Source: Ancalomicrobiaceae bacterium (lineage in GTDB: Bacteria; Pseudomonadota; Alphaproteobacteria; Rhizobiales; Ancalomicrobiaceae). Taken from it: a DNA stretch of 55,016 nucleotides. Every line of letters begins with the position of its first letter. Position 1 is the stretch's first letter. Both the position numbers and the translations under genes were made by a program. Positions 9,139-18,444 of this stretch are shown one piece after another. The notes under the pieces are model-generated. The model saw nothing but the letters and a program-made list of their open reading frames with translations, did not search any database and had not been told where the DNA came from. Location of the stretch: the NCBI GenBank assembly GCA_031291595.1, contig JARLIU010000121.1, forward strand, positions 1 to 55,016, in the 5' to 3' direction.

Positions 9139-9648
9139 TCAGCGCTGGCGCGCCGTGAGCGTCGCCATGACGTCCAAGCCGGAGCGGCCGGAGCGGGCGG
9201 CGATGGCGGCGACCGTCTCGCTCGCCTTGGGCTCGGCAACGCCGAAACTCTGCAGCCGAGCCAGTGCCGCCGCCTCGTCGAGTTGCAGCACCGGCGCCAA
9301 GTCCGAAATCGACGCCGACTGGGCGAGGATGAGGAAGGCGATCGCCGGGTTGCCGCGGCCGGATCCACCGCCCGACTGATAGGCGAAGGCGCCTGCGACG
9401 GCGAGGCTCAGGGCAAGCGCGATCGGCATGGCGGCGCGGTTGAAGTAGTTGCAGAAGGAGTTCCAGTTCCGCCACAGGTGCACGCCGACCGGCACGAGCA
9501 GGGAAAGCGACATGATTTCGTGCATTTCGCGGAAGATCGAGGTGCCGATGTGAAAGAACAGCGCCACGCCGGAGCCGGCGGAGACGAGGAAGAGGCCGGC
9601 AGTCAGCGGCGTACCGTAACGCAATAGGAAGGTGCGAAGCGCGAGCAT
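9139..9648 (-). CDS. DUF4405-like small membrane protein
   Basis: Several hydrophobic segments; HEIMSLSLLVPVGVHLWRNW. Confidence 0.65.
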   Translation of the reverse strand: MLALRTFLLRYGTPLTAGLFLVSAGSGVALFFHIGTSIFREMHEIMSLSLLVPVGVHLWRNWNSFCNYFNRAAMPIALALSLAVAGAFAYQSGGGSGRGNPAIAFLILAQSASISDLAPVLQLDEAAALARLQSFGVAEPKASETVAAIAARSGRSGLDVMATLTARQR

Positions 9649-9743
9649 TTTGAAACTCCAAAGGTCAGAGAAGCGGACGGGCCGGGCGGAACCGCAGGAT
9701 CATTGCGGCGGCGAACCGCCCGGCGTGGGAGCGGCTGCAGCGG

Positions 9744-10481
9744 TCAAGCGCTCGGCGCCAATTCGGCGTGCGCGACCGCCACCAGGTGGTCGCGGCGCCT
9801 GACGTAGAGGGCGAAAACCAGGCCGGCGAAGACGGCGGCGGTCACGGCCGTGGCGGCGGCAAGGCCGATCATGCCGTGCGCCAGCAGATCGCCCGCGGCG
9901 GTACCGGCCGACCGGATCAGCGCGATCACCGGCCAGTAGACGGCAAGCCGGGTCGACAGTGCCTTGCCGCCGAGCGCCAGGGCGACGGCCAGCGGCACGG
10001 CGAGCACCAGCATGGCGTCGAGATTGCCGAGCCCGACGGCATAGGACATCGCGTCGCCGACCAGCGTGCCGAGGATGCCGGCGAGCGTCATCGACACCCA
10101 GTAGAAGCCGTTGACGGGAATGGCGGCGGCGGCACTGCGATGGTCGGCGCGGTGCCAGACGGCAAGCATGGCGGCGAGAAGCGCGGCCACAATCGGCACC
10201 GAGACGGCAAAGCCGATGCCGTCGTCATGCAGGCAGTCGCCGATATTGGTCGCGGCGGCGCGGATGGTGATGATCGCTGCCCAGTAGTAGACGCCCGGCG
10301 CGACCCGACTGAACGAGGCGGCGGCGAAGATGGCGATGAGCGCGGCGGCAAGGAACGGCAATCCGGAGACGTGGCCGAGGTCGAGCCCGTCGGCGAGGAA
10401 GTCGCCGACGTTGGCGCCGAACACGCTGGCGACGATCAGCACCGACCAATAGCACTTGTCGATTTTTGGAACGTATCTCAC
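9744..10481 (-). CDS. COG4705-type repeat membrane protein
   Basis: Four internal repeats of (Y/F)YW..GD form; GTG start at 10481 chosen from the first repeat. Confidence 0.75.
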   Translation of the reverse strand: MRYVPKIDKCYWSVLIVASVFGANVGDFLADGLDLGHVSGLPFLAAALIAIFAAASFSRVAPGVYYWAAIITIRAAATNIGDCLHDDGIGFAVSVPIVAALLAAMLAVWHRADHRSAAAAIPVNGFYWVSMTLAGILGTLVGDAMSYAVGLGNLDAMLVLAVPLAVALALGGKALSTRLAVYWPVIALIRSAGTAAGDLLAHGMIGLAAATAVTAAVFAGLVFALYVRRRDHLVAVAHAELAPSA

Positions 10482-10838
10482 GGGCGGACCCTTTCGCGAT
10501 GACCTGGCCCTGTCATCGCTCCCACAGCCCTGACGTTCAACGCGGCAAATGTCGTCTTTTGTAACCAGGTATCTTGTCGATGATTTACTTTCAGACGAAC
10601 AGTTGTCTGTGGCCAAATAATTGTTCCGATTGTCGAATCCGGCAATTTTCCGGGCCGGTCCCGGCCCGGCGGCAGGGCTGGTGCACAGAGAGCGATCGTC
10701 CTGTCACCGCCCCCCGCCACGCCAATCTGCCAGATGATCAGCATGATCAATTGCTTGCGCACTGGCTGCCGCCGCACCACCTGTCGGCGCGCCAGCCGCC
10801 CGGCGGCGCCGTTACCGGCTGATTTACCGCCCCGGTGC

Positions 10839-10852
10839 TACAATTAGTTACA
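10839..10852 (+). promoter_or_regulatory. RstA-like direct-repeat box upstream of the response regulator
   Basis: TACAATTAGTTACA (TACA-N6-TACA). Confidence 0.5.
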
Positions 10853-10966
10853 ATTTGGCGCTGGCCCCTGCCGCCCGTTCGGCCGCAGGAAGGAACCGGC
10901 GGCCGAATTCCGCCGGCACGACCGGCAGCCGCGACCGCCGGCCCGCCGCCGTGCCAGGACCGATCC

Positions 10967-11686
10967 ATGGACCGAACCCCGCATATCCTCGTCGTTGACG
11001 ATCACCGCGAGATCCGCGAACTGTTGGCCAAGTATTTCGTCAAGAACGGGCTCCGCGTCTCGACCGCCAACGGCGGGGCCGAGATGCGCCACGTGTTGCG
11101 CGGCGGCGCCATCGATCTCGTGGTGCTCGACATCATGATGCCCGGCGAGGATGGACTGACGCTGTGCCGACAGACCCGCCAGACCAGCGACGTGCCGATC
11201 GTGCTGCTGACCGCAGTGTCGGAGGAGACCGACCGCATCGTCGGGCTGGAACTCGGCGCCGACGACTATCTGACGAAGCCGTTCAATCCGCGCGAACTCC
11301 TCGCCCGCGTCCGCGCCATTCTCCGCCGCGCCGCCGCCCAGACAAGGCCGGCCGAGACCGAGGCCAAGCGCTATCGCTTCGGGGCCTGGACAGTCGACAC
11401 CGTCCGGCGCGTGCTGATCGACGCGACGGGCGACGAGAGCGCGCTTGGCACGGCGGAGTTTCGCCTGCTGACCGCCTTTCTCGCCCGGCCCGGCATCACC
11501 CTCAGCCGCGACCAGTTGCTCGACATCACCGTCGGCCGGCAGGCGCAGATCTTCGACCGCTCCATCGACAATCTCGTCAGCCGGCTTCGCCGCCGCATCG
11601 AGCGCGATCCGCAGGAGCCGGACCTGATCAAGACCGTGTGGGGCGAAGGCTACACGTTTGCCGGCAGCGTCGAGGTCATCGAATGA
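10967..11686 (+). CDS. OmpR/PhoB-family response regulator
   Basis: ILVVDDHREIRELLAKYF, VLDIMMPGEDG, LLTA, DDYLTKPFNPRELLAR, C-terminal winged helix. Confidence 0.96.
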   Translation: MDRTPHILVVDDHREIRELLAKYFVKNGLRVSTANGGAEMRHVLRGGAIDLVVLDIMMPGEDGLTLCRQTRQTSDVPIVLLTAVSEETDRIVGLELGADDYLTKPFNPRELLARVRAILRRAAAQTRPAETEAKRYRFGAWTVDTVRRVLIDATGDESALGTAEFRLLTAFLARPGITLSRDQLLDITVGRQAQIFDRSIDNLVSRLRRRIERDPQEPDLIKTVWGEGYTFAGSVEVIE

Positions 11687-13098
11687 ACCCGTCGTTCAGC
11701 CGCTTCGTGCCGAAAGGTCTGGCCGGCCGGCTGGTGTTGCTGTTGATCGCGGCGCTGGCGTTGGCGCAGACCGCGCTGGTGATCCTCCTCCATGGCGAGC
11801 AGGACCGGGTGGTGGAAGAGATCGCGCACGGCCAGGCGCTGAACCAGACGGTGACGCTTGCCAGGCTGCTCACCCACTATCCGGCATCGGAGGGTGATAC
11901 GCTGGCGGAGGCCTTCGGCTCGCGCCTCTCCTGCGCGCGCATTTCCGCCGTCGCGCCGTCGACCGAACCGATGAGCACGGCGGAACAGCAACTGGCAAGA
12001 TTGCTGGGCTTGATGCTGCACGGCGTCGGCACGTCCATGCCTTATGTGGCGATCGGGCCGATGGACCCATCCGAACACCCCTGTCAGTCGGACACCGCCG
12101 GCCCGACGGACCGATCCGTCGATTTCGCCCCCGGCCGCCGCGGTCAGTCGTTCCGTCACGGTCGAGGCGGGCTGGCCGCCGTCGAGATCAGCGTACCGCT
12201 CCGCGACGGGCGCTGGCTGACGACGCGCATGGCGGTTGCCGTCCCGACCGGCTGGAACCGGATAACGGTGCTGTCCTTCCTCCTGTCATCGCTCGCCGTC
12301 GCGGCAGCGGCGGTCATCGGCGTGCGCTCGCAGACCCGTTCGCTCGGCCGCCTCGCCGCAGCCTCCGAGCGCTTCGGCCGTGGCGAGCGCGTCGACCCGC
12401 TGCCGGCCGACGGCCCCAGCGAAGTGGCGGCGGCGATCGTCGCCTTCAATACCATGCAGGATCGGCTCAGCGGCTACATGCGCGATCGGCTGAAGCTGCT
12501 CGCCGGCATCAGCCACGATCTCAGGACGCCGCTGACCACGTTGCGGCTGAAGGCGGAGTTCATCGACGACGAGGCGGTGCGCGACGACATCGTCGCCACC
12601 ATCGACGAACTCTCGGCCATCTGCGAGGCGACGCTCGCCTTTTCCCGTGCCGAGGCGACGGCGGAGGCAACCGCCGAGGTCGAATTGAATGCCCTGGCCG
12701 GAGACGTAGTGGGCGCCGTCAAGCTGGCGGGTGCCGATGCCACGTTGCAGCCGTCGCCGCCCCTGCCCTATGCCTGCCGGCCAGTGGCGCTGAAGCGAGC
12801 GCTGCAGAACCTCGTCGACAATGCCGTACGCTACGGCGGCAACGCGCGGGTGAGCCTCGCACGGTCCGATGGCCGCGTGCTGATCCGGGTCGACGACGAC
12901 GGGCCGGGGCTGCCGGCCGACCAGATGGAGGAAGCGTTCAAGCCGTTCGTCCGGCTGGAAGCCTCGCGCTCGATCGAAACCGGCGGCATCGGCCTCGGTC
13001 TGGCGATCGCGCGCTCGATCATCGTCGCGCACGGCGGCACAATCCGTCTCGTCAATCGGCCGGAGGGCGGGCTCAGAGCCGAGATCGAACTGCCCTGA
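11683..13098 (+). CDS. Sensor histidine kinase
   Basis: HAMP, H-box LAGISHDLRTPLTTLRL, N-box NLVDNAVRYGG, DDDGPGLP, GLGLAIARSI; ATGA overlap with the regulator. Confidence 0.95.
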   Translation: MNPSFSRFVPKGLAGRLVLLLIAALALAQTALVILLHGEQDRVVEEIAHGQALNQTVTLARLLTHYPASEGDTLAEAFGSRLSCARISAVAPSTEPMSTAEQQLARLLGLMLHGVGTSMPYVAIGPMDPSEHPCQSDTAGPTDRSVDFAPGRRGQSFRHGRGGLAAVEISVPLRDGRWLTTRMAVAVPTGWNRITVLSFLLSSLAVAAAAVIGVRSQTRSLGRLAAASERFGRGERVDPLPADGPSEVAAAIVAFNTMQDRLSGYMRDRLKLLAGISHDLRTPLTTLRLKAEFIDDEAVRDDIVATIDELSAICEATLAFSRAEATAEATAEVELNALAGDVVGAVKLAGADATLQPSPPLPYACRPVALKRALQNLVDNAVRYGGNARVSLARSDGRVLIRVDDDGPGLPADQMEEAFKPFVRLEASRSIETGGIGLGLAIARSIIVAHGGTIRLVNRPEGGLRAEIELP

Positions 13099-13138
13099 GG
13101 CGCGGCTATCGCGCTCGATCAGACCGTGTACACCTTGC

Positions 13139-14137
13139 CTACGCACTCGCCCGATCGCGTCGGCGATGAGCGCTGTCGTTGCCGGCGTGCCGCAGTCGAT
13201 GCGCGATATCTGCTCCATCCCCTGCGGCTTCAGCGCTTGGGTCTGTCGCCGGCTTGGCCACGGGCCGTCGTTCTTCGCGGAAGCCGGACGGTGTCTTGCC
13301 GATCAGCCGCATGAAGTTTCGATTGAACGTCGAAAGCGTATCGTAACCGACGTCAAGACCGATCGAGATGATTCGTTCGTTCGTCTCGATCAGTAGCTGA
13401 CAGGCTTTGTAGATCCGCAGCCTGTTGATGTATTCGATGCAGGTGCATTTGACATGCCGCTCGAACAGGCGGGAGAAGGCGGGCAGGCCCATGCCCTCGG
13501 CCGCAGCGATCTCCCGGCATGTCAGATCCGATCGATTGAAGTTCTGAGCAATGTAGGCGAGGATCCGCTCGAGCCGGCGCGGCTGGGCGCATTCATGGTT
13601 GGGTCCGCGCAACGACAGCGAGGTCCGGTCGCGATCGGCCTCGAGCACGCCGAGCAATTCGAAGAACAGCGCCATCCGCTCGAGACCGCGCGCTTCGAGC
13701 ATTTCGCCGAGCAGGCCGGCCGCCACCGCCGCAGCCCTTGGCGAGAACTGGATGCCGGCGCGCGCCGCATCGAGGAGATCGGCAAAACTGGCGCAGTCGG
13801 AGAATTCCGCGATGCATTTCTCCGCAAAGCCGGCCCCGAACTGCAGCACCAGGTCGCGTCCGGCGATCAGCCCGTTGCTGTCGCGCTCGCTGTCGCCGGC
13901 GTTGTCCGACACCCACATGTGCGGCAGGTTCGGCCCGGTGATGACCACGTTGCCCGGTTCGAACCGACCGGCGTAGGTGCCGACGTAGACCTGTCCTGAA
14001 CTCCGCCGGATAAGATGAATCTCATATTCCGGATGATGATGCCATCCTGAAAAGGCGAACGGATAGTCGTGAGCGTAGAGACGGAACGTCCGATCAAGCG
14101 GCGTTTCGATCACTTCGAGCAAAGGCTTGACATTCAT
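13139..14137 (-). CDS. AraC-family transcriptional regulator
   Basis: Cupin-like N-terminus; HTH FNRSDLTCREIAAAEGMGLPAFSRLFERHVKCTCIEYINRLRI and SIGLDVGYDTLSTFNRNFMRLIGKTPSGFRE. Confidence 0.9.
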   Translation of the reverse strand: MNVKPLLEVIETPLDRTFRLYAHDYPFAFSGWHHHPEYEIHLIRRSSGQVYVGTYAGRFEPGNVVITGPNLPHMWVSDNAGDSERDSNGLIAGRDLVLQFGAGFAEKCIAEFSDCASFADLLDAARAGIQFSPRAAAVAAGLLGEMLEARGLERMALFFELLGVLEADRDRTSLSLRGPNHECAQPRRLERILAYIAQNFNRSDLTCREIAAAEGMGLPAFSRLFERHVKCTCIEYINRLRIYKACQLLIETNERIISIGLDVGYDTLSTFNRNFMRLIGKTPSGFREERRPVAKPATDPSAEAAGDGADIAHRLRHAGNDSAHRRRDRASA

Positions 14138-14185
14138 GATGCTGGCCTTTCCGGTCAGCCGGGTTCGATGCCCCGACCGAACGCT

Positions 14186-14686
14186 CTATCGATCAAACCG
14201 GATCTTCATATCCGAGGGAGGCTGCTGAGATGCGCTCTCGAATGCCTCGATGCAACCAGCGAACAGGTAGCGCGGCAAAACCGGCGGCTTCGGATCGATG
14301 CTGCCGGAAGCGGGCGGCTTGATGGCGCGTTCCCCGACGTTGGCGTGGTAGAAGGTACCGGCGACCGGGATTTCGCTGATTTGAAGCGACAGTGCATCGG
14401 GACCGCCGGGGCTCGCGGCAACGCGATCGCCCCGCGTCAAATGAGCAATTTCATCACCGACCGCCGCCACTGCAGCGGAAGCCGCATGTCCGAGGACCAT
14501 CGGTTCGGTGACGACGAAATCGCCAATCCTGCTATTGTTGGAGTAATGACCATCGCTGCCGCAGATACCGCCCGATTTGACGGCGATCCGAAGCTCGTAC
14601 GGCTTGGGTCCGAGAGTACCGGGAACGTCGATGCCGCGGAGGTTGAACGCTCCGGCACGTTCAAGTACAACGACTTGAATCTTCAT
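14186..14686 (-). pseudogene. Remnant of a xylitol/sorbitol dehydrogenase-like zinc alcohol dehydrogenase, Rossmann domain deleted
   Basis: GroES-like N-terminus (GGICGSDGHYSNNSRIGDFVVTEPMVLGHAAS) fused to a C-terminal tail (TFYHANVGERAIKPPASGSIDPKP..IEAFESASQQPPSDMKI); 166 aa against about 345 expected. Confidence 0.75.
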
Positions 14687-14928
14687 CGATTATCCTCCCC
14701 GACCACGCTCCGCACATCTAAGGCGCGGATGCTTGGCTCAATGAGACGAAGTATGCGGCGACGGCGCTCGCAATGCTAAGCCGATAAATCAAATCGTCAT
14801 GCAGCATTTTACATTATGTCGGACTGCGGAGGCCCGGCAGCATGCGGCGAGCGCCAAAACCGGCCCTCTGCGACGTCCTGTCGCATGGCCATTTGCGGCC
14901 AGGCAGCCGCTCGCAGCCGTCCGCGGCG

Positions 14929-16344
14929 TCATTTGTAGCGACTGCGCCAGACGCTGATGAGGCTGGCGGCGATGGCGAAACCGGCAGCGACGAGGAGCCC
15001 GAGACGCGGCGCCGCATCGATGGTCTCCAGCTTGAACAACAGCGCCATGCCGATGGCGCCGAGCGTCTGGCCGCACAGCCGGGCGGTTCCCTGCATGGCG
15101 CCGGCAGCGCCGCTGCGGCTCTTCGGGGCCGACAGCAGCAGGATGCGGTTGTTGGGGGTCTGGAAGAAGCCGAAGCCGGCGCCGGCCAGCACCGTGCCGA
15201 TGACGAACGGTTCGAGACTGTCGCTGTTCGACCAGACCCCGACGATCGTCAGTCCCAGCGCCAGGAACGCGCTGCCACCGGCGCACAGCCAGGCGGTCGG
15301 CACGGAATTCGACAGCCGGCCGGCGATCGGCGCGGCGATCATCACCGTCAGCGGCCAGGGGATCATGTAGAGGCCGGACGAGGTGATGGACTGGTGCAGG
15401 TGGTGCTGCAGGTAGAAGGGCAGCGCCACATAGCTCATCATCTGGCTGCAGAAACTGCACACCGAGGCCGCGACGGCAACGCGGAAGGCGGGATTGCGGA
15501 ACAGATCGACCGGCACCAGCGGCGCGTCGCGCTGTGTCTCCCGCCGGATCAGCACGGCGAGACAGACGAGCGCCGCGGCGATCAGCGCCGCACCGAACGC
15601 CGGGGCGTCGGCAAGCGCGTCGGCGCCGATGAAGAACATCACGAACATCGCGGTATTGGTGGCGATGACGAAGCGGTCTAACTGGCGCGCCATGCCGGAG
15701 GGATGCGGCAGCACGCGTGACGCCAACAGCACGGCGGCGCCGATCGGCAGGTTGACGGCGAACAGCCACGGCCAATTGGCAATCGACAGGATGGCGCCGG
15801 CGACGCCCGGGCCCATTGCCGAGGAAACGGCGACGGTCATGGCGTTGAAGCCGATGACGGTACCGAGCAGTCGCTGCGGGCAGATGAAGCGCAGCATCAT
15901 GGCGTTGAGGGCCATGATCTGGCCGGCGCCCAGGCCTTGCAGGAAGCGCGCCGACACCAGCATCGGCAGGCTGGTCGAAAACGCGCAGATGGCCGAAGCC
16001 AGCGTGAACAGGACGACGCCGCAGACGAAGACGCGGCGGGCGCCGAGCTTCTCGCCGAGCGCGCCGCTCGGCAGCAGCGCGACGATCACCGCCAGCTGGT
16101 AGCTCGAAACCACCCACACCGTCGCGGCCGGCGTGGCGTCAAGCGCCTTGGCGATCGACGGCAGGGCGATGTTGGCGATGGCGCCGTCGAGGACGACGAG
16201 GAGCAGCGTCAACAGGATGACGGCGATGGCGAAGTGGCGCTGCGGCGCCGGCAGTCCGTCGTCGTCACGCGCTTGCGCCATGGGCGCGGCTTCCACCGCG
16301 GCCAGCGGTTCGGGCTCCTCGACTACCAATCCATCCGACGCCAT
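14929..16344 (-). CDS. MFS transporter, DHA2/EmrB-like
   Basis: VVLDGAIANIALPSIAKALDATPAATVWVVSSYQLAV; many TM segments. Confidence 0.9.
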   Translation of the reverse strand: MASDGLVVEEPEPLAAVEAAPMAQARDDDGLPAPQRHFAIAVILLTLLLVVLDGAIANIALPSIAKALDATPAATVWVVSSYQLAVIVALLPSGALGEKLGARRVFVCGVVLFTLASAICAFSTSLPMLVSARFLQGLGAGQIMALNAMMLRFICPQRLLGTVIGFNAMTVAVSSAMGPGVAGAILSIANWPWLFAVNLPIGAAVLLASRVLPHPSGMARQLDRFVIATNTAMFVMFFIGADALADAPAFGAALIAAALVCLAVLIRRETQRDAPLVPVDLFRNPAFRVAVAASVCSFCSQMMSYVALPFYLQHHLHQSITSSGLYMIPWPLTVMIAAPIAGRLSNSVPTAWLCAGGSAFLALGLTIVGVWSNSDSLEPFVIGTVLAGAGFGFFQTPNNRILLLSAPKSRSGAAGAMQGTARLCGQTLGAIGMALLFKLETIDAAPRLGLLVAAGFAIAASLISVWRSRYK

Positions 16345-16391
16345 GCCGTACCTCTTCGTTCGACGAGCCGAGGGTCTAGCACCTCAGCGCC

Positions 16392-16439
16392 ATGGCGCCA
16401 AACGCAACGATGGAAACACACGGTTGCGCCCAGCGCCAT
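16392..16439. promoter_or_regulatory. Nested inverted repeat between divergent MFS and LysR genes
   Basis: ATGGCGC-N5-GCAAC-N14-GTTGC-N5-GCGCCAT. Confidence 0.65.
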
Positions 16440-16459
16440 AGCTCGGCTATGTTTCTGTC

Positions 16460-17410
16460 ATGATCGAGCCTGATCTCAACCTGCTCGTCGCGCTCGATGC
16501 GCTGTTGGCCGAGGGCAACGTCTCCGGCGCGGCACAGAAGCTCGGGCTGTCGACGTCGGCCATGAGCCGCACGCTGGCGCGGCTGCGGGCGCACGTCGGC
16601 GATCCGCTGCTGGTTCCGGCGGGGCGAAAGATGGTGCCGACGCCGCATGCCGACGCCATCCGCGACGAGGTTCGGCTGCTATGCGGCCGGGTCAAGGCCG
16701 TCATGCAGCCACCGGAGAGTGCGGATCCCCGCGATTTCCACCGGGCCTTCACCTTGCGGGCGAATGAAGCCTTCGTCGTGGCGTTCGGCGCCGGCCTGGT
16801 CGCGGCGGCGGCCGAGACGGCACCGGGGGTGCAATTGCGCTTCGCGCCGAAGCTGGAAAAGGACATCCGATCGCTGCGCGACGGCGTCGTCGACCTCGAC
16901 ATCGGCGTACTGGGCGAGGAGACGGCGGAACTCAAGGCGCAGACGCTGTATCGCGACCGGTTCGTCGGCATCGCCCGGGCCGGACATCCGCTGCTGTCGG
17001 GCGGCGACATCACGCCGCAACGCTATGCCGCTGCCGGCCATGTCGTCGCCTCGCGCCACGGCAAACGTTACGGGCCGGTCGACGCGGCACTGGCAGATCT
17101 CGGCCTGGAGCGGACCGTCAGGGTGGTGGTGCCGAGCTTTCCGGCCGTCCTTGCCATCGTTGCCGCGTCCGAGCTGATCGGGCTGGTGCCGCGAACGTTT
17201 TTCCGGCCGGGACAGATCGGCCGCGGCGATGGCGATCCGATCATCGCGGAGTTTGCCCTTCCCGTCATGACGCCGGAAATCGTCATTTCGCAAAGCTGGC
17301 ATCCGCGGCTCGATGCCGATCCGGCGCACCGCTGGTTGCGCGGCGTGGTGTTCGAGGCCTGTCGCAGGATGATCGCCCGCCGCGACCGGGTCGGTTCGGA
17401 GCGCGCGTGA
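16460..17410 (+). CDS. LysR-family transcriptional regulator
   Basis: PDLNLLVALDALLAEGNVSGAAQKLGLSTSAMSRTLARLRAHVGDPLLV. Confidence 0.93.
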   Translation: MIEPDLNLLVALDALLAEGNVSGAAQKLGLSTSAMSRTLARLRAHVGDPLLVPAGRKMVPTPHADAIRDEVRLLCGRVKAVMQPPESADPRDFHRAFTLRANEAFVVAFGAGLVAAAAETAPGVQLRFAPKLEKDIRSLRDGVVDLDIGVLGEETAELKAQTLYRDRFVGIARAGHPLLSGGDITPQRYAAAGHVVASRHGKRYGPVDAALADLGLERTVRVVVPSFPAVLAIVAASELIGLVPRTFFRPGQIGRGDGDPIIAEFALPVMTPEIVISQSWHPRLDADPAHRWLRGVVFEACRRMIARRDRVGSERA

Positions 17411-17577
17411 GCGGCGTGGCCCGACGGCCAACAGAGACCTTGCCACCCTGCACGGAACATCCGGGGCCCCTTGCGCTATTTCATGGCGCCATGGGTCGGG
17501 CCCGGCTAGAGGTGGCGGTTTCCGGGGCACGTCTCAAGGGCGCTCGTGTTGCGGCGTTCGAAAGGCTGCTGCAGCGA

Positions 17578-18348
17578 ATGATCGTCGAAATCTATCAGAT
17601 TGCCGGGGTGTCGCTGCTGGCCTTCGCTTCGGGCGCCATCAATGCGGCGGTCGGCGGTGGCGGCATGGTGACGATCCCCGGCCTGTTCGCCACCTTTCCG
17701 CTGCAGATTCCGGCCTTTCTGCTGGCAACCGACAAGGTGTCCTCGATCTTCGGCCACATCAGCGCGATGCGGCATTATGCCTTGCGCATGCAACTGCCGT
17801 GGAAGCTCATCGGGCTGGCTGCCTCCGCCGCCTTCCTCGGCGCGCTCATTGGCGCACATACGGTCTATTCGTTCCCGCGGGAATGGGTCAGGCCGCTGGT
17901 CATCGCCATGATGGCGGTGATGTTCGTCTACACGCTGGTGCGCCGCGATTTCGGTTCGAGCGATGCGGGCCAGCCGGTGACGAAAGCGCGTCAGGCCGCG
18001 GGTATCGGCATCGGCTTCATGATCGGCTTCTACGACGGGTTCTTCGGGCCGGGCACCGGCAGTTTCCTGGTGTTCCTGTTCGCGCGCGTGTTCCGCTTCG
18101 ATTTCCTCAAGGCCACCGCCTGCGCCAAGGTGGCCAATCTCGCCGCCGATTCCGGTGCGGTCGTGTACTTCCTGCCAGCCGGCGCCGTGGTGTGGAAGCT
18201 CGCCATGCCGATGGCGGTTTCGGCCTATCTCGGCGGTCTTGTCGGGGCGCGGCTGGTGATGATGGGCGGCAACGCCTGGATCCGCCGAGCCTTCCTTGCG
18301 CTGTCGGCGATCCTGCTCATCAAGCTGACGTCGGACTATCTGGTCTGA
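17578..18348 (+). CDS. TSUP (TauE/SafE)-family membrane permease
   Basis: LAFASGAINAAVGGGGMVTIPGLF and GFYDGFFGPGTGSFLVFLFAR. Confidence 0.9.
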   Translation: MIVEIYQIAGVSLLAFASGAINAAVGGGGMVTIPGLFATFPLQIPAFLLATDKVSSIFGHISAMRHYALRMQLPWKLIGLAASAAFLGALIGAHTVYSFPREWVRPLVIAMMAVMFVYTLVRRDFGSSDAGQPVTKARQAAGIGIGFMIGFYDGFFGPGTGSFLVFLFARVFRFDFLKATACAKVANLAADSGAVVYFLPAGAVVWKLAMPMAVSAYLGGLVGARLVMMGGNAWIRRAFLALSAILLIKLTSDYLV

Positions 18349-18444
18349 TCGCGGCCGTGCCGAAGCCGGATGCGTCCGACGCAGGTCGCCCGGGGGTGAT
18401 CCGTCTGAAAGATCCTCTCCGCCGAAAGCCGAAGACGCACCGGT

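Noticed and set aside
7547-9661. 704-aa minus-strand ORF
   Set aside because: Mostly antisense to the Liv-type binding protein; composition typical of shadow frames and no family motif seen
10735-10749. TGATCA-gca-TGATCA repeated palindrome
   Set aside because: Short; little beyond chance and no partner site identified
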